A stretch of DNA of 64,000 nt from Sarcophilus harrisii. Lineage: Eukaryota; Chordata; Mammalia; Dasyuromorphia; Dasyuridae. Shown here one piece after another: positions 23,013-33,000 of this stretch. Numbering within the stretch: position 1 is the stretch's first letter; every line of letters starts with the position of its first letter. The notes below the pieces were generated by a model. It worked only from the letters and a program-made list of their open reading frames with translations. It was not told the origin of the DNA and did no database searches. The stretch covers positions 593,173,665 to 593,237,664 of the forward strand of contig NC_045427.1 of assembly GCF_902635505.1 (NCBI RefSeq). The letters run 5' to 3'. A program made the translations under genes and the position numbers.

Positions 23013-24445
23013 TAGTGGACCACCTACTATAGTAACCAGAACCAATCTAGAACCATTTGATAAATTCTTGTCTTCACAAAACAACCATAATCTTATAAGC
23101 AATGGCTTTTCCTATGGGACCTGAACAGTCATCCCTCCTTGCTGGTGGTGGCAAAAGCACATCTATCTGAATTAATATAGTATTTTCTACTCCTGCTCCT
23201 AACACCTTATCTCCTCCTGTACATTTTTTAGCAGTTAGGACAGGTATAAGACTAAAATTTATCTGTTCCCTGTCACCATCTCTCAAATTCCAAAAATCTA
23301 GGCAAGTGTGAGAGCACTTATGTGGTTGGAGCCTGGCTAGCATGGAAATAGATCAACTTACTACCCCAAGATGAGGAATGATAACTGAAGTAAGGAGATT
23401 TCCACAACTCATTAGAAAATCCACCTCATTTCTTAATGATCATGCTATTACAATGTTAATCTCCCCCTAAGAGAGTGGGCTTCCCTATAGAATAAAAACC
23501 TGTGTGGCCACATATGTAGCAGGTGGCAGCATTACATAAATCAAGGAAATATAATAGAAATTGCCTTTTGCAAACTCAGTAAAATGAAAGGTAAAAATAG
23601 ATTTTGAAAATAATCTCATTTACCACCTACGCAATGATGAATCTTGAAATATCCATGCCATGATTATCCAGCCTCTGTTTGGACTGAACTAGTGATGTGT
23701 AAAGATCACTACTTAGACATTTTGGGGTAGTCCATTTGGGATGTCAAATTTTTCTTTTGTAGAGCTAAAATCTGCTTTCCTGGTAATTAATAGATTTTGT
23801 TCCTGGCTCTGCCTTCAGAAGCAATATATCTCTTTTCTCTCTTAAGTGAAAAACTTTTCAAACATCTGAAAGATAGCTACGGTATGTCCTCCACAAATAC
23901 GTTCTGGGGGTTAAATTTCCAAAGATGCTGCCAAGTCAGAGCTTTCTCATCCCATATGTGTGGAATTAGGGTGTTTTAAATCCTAAATGTATTTCAACAA
24001 AGTTTGTCCAGTAATTGTAGATATACCTAAACTATTGTCAAAATATATGGAATATCATAATAAATAATCACAAAAATTGAGTTTTTATAAAATGTATGGA
24101 ATGTGTGTGTTCAGTAAAATTGAAAGTTTTCTGCCTTCGCAGTTAAATATCTTAAATTTCTATCCCTCAGCTCAGGAATTTTTCAAGGGCAATTTTCAGA
24201 TACCGCAAGTTCAACAATAGCATTGAGAATGTATCTTGTGATTCTTTTTGGCCTGGGACTCATTTTATAAACCCAACTATTTGTAATGTGCAATGTCTTT
24301 CCCTTACTCTGTTCTGACCCATGCCTCTATACTTTGTCAGCCAAAGATTTGGAAGCAGAGACTCATCAGATGTGGTTATGAGGAAGTCTTTAGTGATCTT
24401 TGAAAAAATTAATCTCTTTAAAAAATTTTTTTTAATATGTATTTT

Positions 24446-24735
24446 GAGAGTGTGTGTCCTTATCTCACCCAGGAGCTCTTCACAGTTCAATCCCAGTCCT
24501 GAGCAGTATGGAAGCTTTACCCTGTGGTTCTTTCCTGGCCTGGGCTATTGTACGCCTCAAGCAGCCTGATGGTCCTTTTCTCCCTGGTACTTAACCACAT
24601 TGGTAAAATATTTCGTGTGGACTCCACGTAGACTCTGACCCTCTGTAGCTCAGAATTCTCGAACTCGAGCTTATCTACTGGCCCCAGCCTCCCCAGTAGC
24701 AGGGACTCTAGCCATACATTTATGGGCCAAAGCCA
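24446..24735 (-). pseudogene. 7SL (SRP) RNA retropseudogene
   Basis: Read on the minus strand, the segment follows 7SL RNA nearly end to end: a 5' block like TAGTCCCAGCTACTCGGGAGG (here AGAGTCCCTGCTACTGGGGAGG-like, positions 24686-24711), a middle block matching the SRP domain order, and a 3' block (CTCCTGGGTGAGATAAGG) followed by an A-rich tail (about 24419-24445). It is about 270-290 nt versus about 300 for the gene. Substitutions across the whole length, including conserved loops, argue for a dead retrocopy. Marsupials lack Alu/B1, so an Alu origin is unlikely. Confidence 0.7.
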
Positions 24736-24799
24736 TTTCAATAAGATGATACTGGATTCCAAGGGATTGGGGAGTGGGTGGTGAGGAATGATGTTCTCC

Positions 24800-25090
24800 A
24801 TGCCCTACGTTTCATCTTCATCTTTTATCTTTTATGTTGCATCTGTTCTCCTTGCCTGAGACACATAACTATCTCCCATTTATCCTTCAGAATCTCTACT
24901 GGATGAATAGACTAGTTGAGCAGTCATTAGTCATCTTCAGTGTTACCTCTTTTCCAGGCATTGCTGATCTCAAAAAGTTTGTTAGTGCTTTCTCTCACAG
25001 ATTTCTCATATCTGATCATTCTTGTCTTTCTATCCCCTGCTCCTAGCACAGGGTCAGCCTAAATACCTAGCAGGTATTTAGTAGATACAT
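24800..25090 (+). mobile_element. L2-like 3' end
   Basis: Plus-strand block ending CCCCTGCTCCTAGCACAGGG and GCAGGTATTTAGTAGATAC, the usual L2 tail text. It abuts the 7SL pseudogene region. Confidence 0.5.
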
Positions 25091-25984
25091 TAAGTGTAGG
25101 CTACAGTTGCAAAACATTTTTCCATAAAGGAAAGGAAATGAGACTCCACAACTTTCATTGCAGCTAATATTTCATTAACTTTGGGGGTAGTTTTATCACT
25201 CTGTTACTTCACATAATGAGATTGTGGTTAACTAAAACTGCCAGATCTTCCCACATGATCCACTGTTAAACCAGCTCTTCCTCATTCTACAATTACACAG
25301 TTGATTAAACATATATGTATGTATGTGTATATGAATATGTGTGTAAATACTTAATTTATACATGTGTGTGTGCACATGTGCACAGGAATAACCTTTATAG
25401 AACTTCAGAGCTGGGAAAGACCTCATTGGCCATGTAGTCTTATCGACAAAAGGATCTGTGCTACTCCACAACCAATAATACTAATCCAGCCTTTGCTTGA
25501 AGCCTTCCTGTAAGGAAGAACTTACTATCCAGAAGCAGCTATCTCATCTTTGTTATAGTTTTTATAAGATCATATATCTGAAACATAGCCTGATATATAG
25601 TAGATACTTAAATTATAATTTGTATCCAGTGCTCCTACTTCTGTCTTCTGGGGTCCAACAGTAAATTTAATTCCTTGTCAAATTAACATTTAACATACTT
25701 TGAAAATAGCTATTAGTCAGAACCCCTTCTCTCCATATTCTCCTTTTCCACAGTCTTAACTTTGATTAAGCATCCCTAGGTCCTTCAATATATTTTCATT
25801 TTTGATAGATATGATGCACTTTACTATTCTGATTTCACTCCTATGGAACCTCTTTGTTTTGTCATTGTCCTAAAGGACAATCTCAGGAATTGAATACAGT
25901 ATTCTAGATATATTCTGTCAATAGGCGGAATACCATAGGACCATCATGTCTGCTAACTGGATCAGCTGTTAATATTTTGGCAGA

Positions 25985-26790
25985 TAATAAAATACCTTAT
26001 TTTTTTATAACTTTTTATTGACAGAAATAGCTTATTTTTACCCCAAAGATCTCCACCAGGTTTTCCTGCCTGTTTCCTGTATATTCTCATGACAGTATAT
26101 TTAATAATACCAACATAGGTCAAACGTTGCAATTCCTCTTAAGATGTTTTCATATCCATCATGCTGCTCAAGAAAAATCAGGTCAAAAAGGAAAAAAAGA
26201 AAAAAACAAAGCAACAACAGTAACAACAAAAAAGGTGAAAATACCTGAAAGGGAATGGCTTGTCTTCTTGTAAATAAGGAGTCTATATATTTTAGAAATG
26301 AGGCCCTTTTCAGAAACACTGGATGTAAAATTTTTCCCCCAGTTGTCTGCTTCCCTTCTAATCTTGGTTGCATTGATTTTGTTTGTACAATTTTAAAAAT
26401 TTTACATAATTAAAATTATCCACTTTGTATTTCATAGTCTTCTCTAGTTGTTTGGTTATAAATTCTTTCCTTCTCTGCAGATCTGAGAGGTAGATTAACC
26501 CTTGTTCTCCTAATTTGCTTATAGTATCACCCCTTATGTCTAAATCATGAACCCATTTCTACCTTATCTTGGTATGTAGATGTTGGTTGGTGCCTAGTTT
26601 CTAGCATACTGTTTTCCAATTTTCCCCACAAATTTTGTCAAATAGTGAGTTCTTATCCCAGAAATTGGAATCTTTGGGTTTATCAAACATTGTCATTGAT
26701 TATTGTTCATGTGAACCTAACCTATATCATGATCCACTACTCTATTTCTTAGCCAGTACCAAATGATTTTGATGACCACTTTTTTATAAT
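25985..26790 (-). mobile_element. Marsupial L1-like LINE 3' fragments
   Basis: Antisense L1 text: a 3'-end-like start TAACTTTTTATTGACAG, then ATCATGCTGCTCAAGAAAAA, and from about 26260 an ORF2-like antisense part with TTTTGTCAAATAGTGAGTTC and CTATTTCTTAGCCAGTACCA. Probably two joined pieces. Confidence 0.6.
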
Positions 26791-26919
26791 ATTTGACAAG
26801 TATTTTTTCAAATAATACAAGATAGCATATGAGCAAGTATTATTATAGGAGGTGGAAGACAGAAGCAATATAAGTTGGAATGGTTAGGGAATATAATGTA
26901 AAAGTGATATGTTGGGCCT

Positions 26920-27260
26920 TGAATGTTATTCAATAAACATTAAATGCCTACTATGTGACAAGTCTTGTACTAAGAATTGGGGATACAGAGAGAGGCGAAA
27001 GACAGTCTTTACCCTCAAAGACCTTATAGTCTCATGGGAGAGAAACATGCAAACAAGTATATAGAAAACAAACTATATACAGGATAAATAGAAAATAATT
27101 AACAGAAGTGTGGGTGGACAAGGAAAAAGCACGGTAAGCTAAAGACATTTTATAAGCAAAACCTTCAAAGTGAAATGAAGTTGGTGTGTTTGGGGGAACA
27201 GTGAAGAGATTGTAGTAGTTAAAATCATAAGTTATTTTAGAATGGGCCAGAGTATGCAAC
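26920..27260. repeat. Ancient mammalian interspersed repeat
   Basis: Begins CAATAAACATTAAATGCCTA and CTATGTGACAAGTCTTG and continues GGGGATACAGAGAGAGGC and CCCTCAAAGACCTTATAG. The family is common in mammals but I cannot assign its name with certainty. Confidence 0.5.
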
Positions 27261-28354
27261 ACCTTTCTGCCAAAGAGCCAGATAGTTGCTCTGATTTTAG
27301 TTCATTTGTCCTACTCGAGGATTTCTTTATTACGTTGTTTAGAAAGGTATATGTATGTATATATACATGTGTGTGTATGTGTGTATACACACATATGCCT
27401 AGAAATTCTCTCTTATGACAAATCCTTTCACCTGTCTTTGGCTTTTTGCAGACTCCAGATGCTGAAGAAGTAGCAGATTTGAACAGGTCCAGTGGTTATG
27501 AACCATGTTGTGTGTATAGCTTAGTGTAACTACCATCCCTTCTTCTACCTCCATTTTCTTCTTTTCCTTGTCACTGAATTTACTTTATCCCCTTTAATTT
27601 ACTCAATTTTCTTTTTGCTGCTTCTCTCTTTTTCTTTGTATTCCTAATCTTTTCTTATTCTCCTCCTTGATTAAATTCCTAAAATCCCTAACTCTGATTC
27701 TTTCCTCATTTGCTCTGTCATGAAGCACATTTAGAGCTATGAGGATAGATAAGTTAACTTAGATGGTCCTTCAAAAGTTCCCTCTTTGCTAGTAGTACTT
27801 CCCACTGAACTTTTATGTTTATTTTAGTTTTGTTTTGTCTAACTCCTTCTAACCCCTTAACTCCCTAGGTGAAGATGAAGGGAGGAAATGAACACTGCTT
27901 ATTGTTAAAATGGTGATGACTTTGCCTAGGAATAGGGAGAATAGAATAGAAACATCCTGACAAAATTACAACTACATATGTAGTTGTGTCTTCAATAAAA
28001 GGTGGTTAAAAATCAGTTTCAAAATCTAGAGTTCTATATGTTACAGCATGTTTTATACAATATAGGGTGAAAAAAGGACCAAATCTGGTTTATAAGATTT
28101 TCTGTTCATTAGCACAATAGATGAAAGAACATGATTTTAACCTATTTTTTGCTTCTGTTGACTGGAACACAAACCTGTAACCCTTTAATAAAAATCTGAG
28201 GGATATACTAGTAGTCCATGTAGTCCTTACCAAATGAACAAAGAAATAGATCATCTTTGATTTTTAAAACTACAAAAGAAGTTTGGAGATTTGACAGATA
28301 TGTGACACATTTGTTAAGTAATTATTGTTAACAAGATTAAATTAAAAAGGTATT

Positions 28355-29045
28355 TAAAATTTTTTAATAGTATTTTATTTTTCCAAATACATGCAAAGAT
28401 AGTTTTCAACATTCAACATTTAAACATTTTCAATATTTCAACAACCTCTTGTTCCAAATTTTTCTCCCTCCCTTCCCCCATAAACAGAAACAGTCTGATA
28501 TAGATTAAAATATTCATTTCTTTAAACACATTTCCATATTCATCATGCTGTTCAAGAAAAATCTGATCAAAAGGGAAAAAAATGAGAAAAAAACAAAAAG
28601 TGAAAATACTATTTTGATATTTGGCTCTCTCCATCATCATAAGACCATTGAAACTGGCCTGCATCACCTCATTATTGAAAAGAGCCACTTCCATCATTTG
28701 ATCATCAAATAATCTTGTTGCCAAGTACAATGTTCTCCTAGTTCTGCTCCCTTCACTTAGCATCGGTTCATATAATTCTCTCCAGGTCTCTCTGAAATCA
28801 TTCTACTGCTCTTATAGAAGAATATATTGTTCTTATTGAACAATAATACGCCATAATATTCATATACCACAACTTATTTAGCCTTTTCCCAACTGATGGG
28901 CATCCACTCAGTTTGCAATTCCTGGCCACTACAAAAAGGGCTGCCACAAACATTTTTGCAAATATGAGTTCTTTTCCATTTTATCTTTTTGGGATACAGG
29001 CCCAGTAGAGACACTGCTGGAACAAAGGGTATGCAACTTGATAGC
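28355..29045 (-). mobile_element. Marsupial L1 3' end, 5'-truncated
   Basis: Antisense copy of the same 3' region seen at 52017 and 56874: TTTTATTTTTCCAAATACATG, CATATTCATCATGCTGTTC, TCTCTCCAGGTCTCTCTGAA, CCCAACTGATGGGCATCC and GGGATACAGGCCCAGTAG. It is older than those copies, with no clear target duplication. Confidence 0.75.
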
Positions 29046-29749
29046 AACTTGGGTTAAAGGAGGCTATTCTTGATCGCCTTTCTAGTGAATGTTATCTGTT
29101 TTAACTTGTGGATGGATAGGAATTCTATTGAAAACCTAAGTTATCAGATTACCAGAGGTAAGAACACGCGGCTGTACTTGAATCATTCTCAAGACGTTGT
29201 TAGATGGTGCATCCTCTTTAGGGAGCCGGCAGGGAAAACAGGGGCCTGGCCCGCGGCTTCCCAGCTGGAGAAACTCGATGGAAGAACTCCACCTGCAGAA
29301 CGGCCCCTGCACATCCCGGCTCCCGAGAAGGGTGCTCTGGAATCGTGAGGAGGAGGAGAGGGAGAGGGAGCTGGGGGCGGGGCCGCTCTAGGGATGACCC
29401 GGCAAACCAGGGCAGACTGAGCGCTCTAAAGGGGAAATGGAAGAATGGAAGCAGGTCTTTAATCCCGGAGACCTGTCCCCTGGCTCCTCCCACGCTCTCA
29501 GCTGCTTCCGTTACGCTCTCCGTGATTGGCCGGAGTTGCTCTTCTGGGCGGGCTGTAGAAAATATCTCCCGTGGATTGGCTGCGGACCGTTTACTCAGCG
29601 TTCTGTCTAGCGAGAGCCGGCCTTTTGGAGGGAGAGGCCGCCTCTCATTGGTGCCTGACCGTTTCCTTGGGGACGTGGCGCCGCGGCCGGTCGGGGCCCT
29701 TCTTCCGGCCGGGAATCCGATAAAAGCATCTGGGTTGGGAGTGTTGCTA

Positions 29750-30082
29750 CCTGGGATGCTTTGAGTCGGCATTCGGGCCTCCGTGCGGGGACGAGCGGCG
29801 GCGTGTGGCGGCCTGCGGAAAGGCGAGTCTCGGCACCGACGGAGGAAGCAGGCGGCGGGGAAGGGTCGCCGGTGGGCTGGTGACAGCTTCCCCAAGGAGT
29901 GGGCGTAGGAGCCGCGGAAGCCGGGCCGCGCCGACGGGGCTCTGCGGCCCAGGCCCTTCCCCTTCTGTCTTCTATCAGGCTGGCACAGGTGGAGATGCCC
30001 GGGACGAGGAAGCCTCCTTGTCTAGGGAAAAAGAAAAGGAGGTGACAGGGGCTGAGCCCCCCGCCCCGCCCCGAGGGAGCTC
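29750..30082 (+). other. ENTPD7: Probable ENTPD7 5' UTR
   Basis: Sequence from the inferred start site to the ATG. It is GC-rich, with upstream ATGs at 29757 (stop two codons later) and at 29995 (16-codon frame ending at 30045). Its 5' boundary is an estimate from the TATA-like box. Confidence 0.5.
29995..30045 (+). other. Upstream ORF in ENTPD7 leader, 16 codons
   Basis: An ATG with A-free but G-containing context (GGAGATGCC) opens a short frame ending in TGA 37 nt before the main start. If the leader is transcribed as inferred, ribosomes would meet it first. There is no evidence that the peptide itself matters. Confidence 0.4.
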
Positions 30083-30090
30083 ATGGCCAG
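30083..30090 (+). CDS. ENTPD7: ENTPD7 coding exon 1 (8 nt)
   Basis: Start codon plus five coding bases (ATGGCCAG) before a GTAGGT donor. The split codon AG|G gives Met-Ala-Arg when joined to exon 2, matching the conserved N terminus. The ATG has G at +4 but C at -3, so its context is only fair. Confidence 0.9.
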
Positions 30091-33000
30091 GTAGGTGTGA
30101 GAAGGAGGGGTCTTTGTGCCAGAACTTGGGTATGTCTGATCGAGTTTTATGAGAGTGTGTGTGTGTGGGTGTGTGTGGGTGGTGTGGTTGTATCTGGCTG
30201 ATCGGCTTTGTGTCAGGGTGGGCTAGTGTGTGTGACTGGAGGGAGGGAGCGTGATCGAGAGTCTATATGTGGGTCGCGTGTGGGTGGGCGCGATTGTGTG
30301 GTTGTATCGTATAGTTGTGTCTGTGGGTATCAGACAGTGTGTGTAATTGTGTCTGGGTGTGAGACAGTGTGTGATGTATGAGTATTGTATGATTGTATCT
30401 ATGGGTGTGTGGGTCCCAGACTATATGTGTGCGTGTGAGTGTGTGTCCCTCCAATCGCAGGTTACACACTCCTTAACCTGGCATTCAAAGTCCCTTTCAG
30501 GATCAGCCTCAGCTTTTAGCTGAGGACCCCTTTCCCACCTAGCTGTGCTGCTGCTGCTGCTAAGCTTGAACTGCTAATGTATGCCCACCTTCTGTCTTTG
30601 CTTACTCCAGGCCTGTGGCAAGGTGCTGCCTTCCTTCCCCCATCCCCTCATACCCACCCCTTTGTAAGACTGTTCAGTTATGACTTCCTCCCAGACTTCC
30701 CCGAGCCAAAAGATCTCTCCCTCTGGAGCTTTCTGAGAACCTTAGAGCATCTTTTTAATGTTACCTGTTTCATCTTTCCTATTAAATACGAACTTCTTTC
30801 TTTGGTGGCAGGGATCACATTGTATCTTTGTGTTCTCATCATACAGTATGGAATAAGTGCTGTTTAAACTGTGCAGTGTGAGAAATACACTAATTGGACA
30901 AATCTCTGTGCCTACTGCTTAGGTTGAAAGTTCAGCAAGTAAGCAGGCAGGTTGATAGGCTCTGTAAGTCAGTTATCATATTTGTTACTCAGTTATACCA
31001 GAATGTTGTGTTATATGCCAGGAGATTCCAGATCATGTAAAGTAATTAGTGAAGTATAATGCCTGATTAAAAAAAAAAAACTCCTATTACCAAATACAGA
31101 TAGGCAGCTATTCTTGCTAATTTTTGTTATAGAGAGTTGCCAGGGTCCTCAGGTAGTTAAGTGACTTGCCATGGGTCCAAGATAGCCAGTCCAAGATGCT
31201 ATTTGACATTGTCTTCCTGCCCCTCCAGGTTAATTGTCTATTATGGTACATTGCCTTTCCCATTGTAAGCGGCAAAAATATTGTTTAAATCCTATTAAAT
31301 GTTAGCTTATTGATCTGTAGCAAGGACTTTGATCATACTGGAGTGTGAGTTAGTATTTTCCATTGACATCAATGAATCATAAGAATTTTTTTAAACTTTT
31401 GTAATGGTTTACTTTATTTCAGGATTAGTTTTTCATATTTCTGCCCGGCTTCCTGGTATTTTACTGTGCCTACAGTGAGTCCATTTGCACGTCAGCGGGT
31501 AGCCTTTCTGGGACTTTTCCTCATATCCTGCCTCCTTCTACTTATGGTTTTAATGGACTTTCGACATTGGGGCTCTACCTCACCTCAAGATAGACAGTAT
31601 GAAAGGTGAGTCATCATCAGCATATCAATGTAAGCTTTGTCACTAAGAGTAATACTTTAAGAGCAAATAACTTAATAAGCTATTTAAGTTATGCCCCTTG
31701 ACCTTTTCTAGGGATGCCTTTTTTTAAAAAAGTAAAATTTAATGCAATTTTTCATACAAATGTTAAAACTAATTTTCTTAGGTTAGGGATTAAGGTTCAA
31801 AATTATTTATACTATTCTCTCTCTTTCCCTCCCCCCTTGGAAAAAGATAAGGAAAGCTCACAATTAACTTTTAAAATTTTTAATAAAGAGTTCATTCTTT
31901 TATTTTTTGCTATTATTTTATTACATATGACCTTGAAGGTAGTATATTGAGTGGATAGAATCCTGGATTTGAAATCAGCAAGGTCTGAGTTTGAGGCCTG
32001 CCTCAAATAGTTTTCTAGTGGTATGATGCTGAGCATGTCAGTCTGATTGCAAAATGGAAATAATAATGGATTGTTGCAAGAATCAATGTTAAATACTTTA
32101 CAACCTTGAAATGTTATATCCATTTTAATATATTTTATAGTTTCTGATGTAGCTAGCAATGCAGTTAAAAGTATTCTTTGGCATGTTTAGATGTTCTAGT
32201 CATCTTCAAAAAATCCTTTTTCTTTCCTGGCAAAGAATACTTTTGAGGCTATTTCATTTAGATAACTGGACTTTATATTTCTTTGTTAAATTATTTGAAT
32301 TTTGTACAAATGCATTTTTTATTCCCAAGATAAAAGAAGTTATATTTTAACCTTATTTTTTAATTGATAGTATCTTTTGTTTTTTTAATAATATTTTTAT
32401 TTTTAAATATATACTTCTTTCTCCTAACCAGTGAACCATCCTTTGTAACACAGATTTTTAAAGAGACAATGCAATTCAGCAAGCCAGCACATCAGCCGTA
32501 TCTGATGGTATATGCAATATTCCACATCTATAGCCTCCAACTTTTGCAAAGAAAAGAGGATAAAGAATTTTCTTACCTCTTCTTCAGGGCCAAACATGTT
32601 AATTATACTTACATAATGTTTAGTTTTAGTTTTTTATTACATACAACTTCTGAGGGACACTAAGACAGAAGTCAGGATAGTTGGATTTTAATTCTTACCT
32701 CTCTCACTTCTAACTTGACTTTTTACTTTGAGCAAGTTACCTAAACTCTTTAATCTCAATTTCTTTATTATCTATAAAATGAAGGCCTGCCATTACTCCA
32801 TTGTAAAATTTTTAAACTGTAACCTTTTATGATTCTATGAAACATTCTGAAATATTACTTTTTCTTATACAATCAACTGCCACAAAAGGTTTTTCCTATT
32901 ACCCTAAAACTAACCCTAAAATCTGTAAGATACTACTGTCTGGAGCTTCTCTGAACATAACCGAAATACTGTACTTAATTTTTTCTTTCTGAAGCCTGCA

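Larger units (their letters stand above)
20780..29200. other. Intergenic region between the two promoters
   Basis: AT-rich DNA with no supported protein gene. It holds an antisense MIR-like SINE (22470-22670), L2-like tails (22690-23012, 24800-25090), a 7SL RNA pseudogene, TG/TA-rich simple repeats (25310-25385, 27348-27395), and antisense L1 pieces (25985-26790, 28355-29045). The stretches 21000-22000, 23030-24240 and 27400-28350 look unique with nothing I can name. Confidence 0.75.
29225..30110 (+). promoter_or_regulatory. CpG island and ENTPD7 core promoter
   Basis: GC-rich, CpG-rich stretch ending at the exon 1 donor. It carries three inverted CCAAT boxes (ATTGG at 29525-29529, 29575-29579, 29647-29651), a GC box near 29545-29552, an ETS-like CTTCCGG at 29702-29708 and a TATA-like ATAAAAG at 29720-29726. 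A start site about 25-35 nt downstream of the last element, near 29750, fits all of these (inference). Confidence 0.75.

Noticed and set aside
29218-29895. 225-codon minus-strand open frame over the ENTPD7 promoter
   Set aside because: High G+C suppresses stops. Composition is Arg/Pro-rich low complexity, with no recognisable domain and no splice or polyadenylation context.
30148-30450. TG-rich tract at the start of ENTPD7 intron 1, considered as a tandem array of regulatory sites
   Set aside because: Irregular decayed (TG)n simple repeat without a constant unit or spacer; not a CRISPR or regulatory array.
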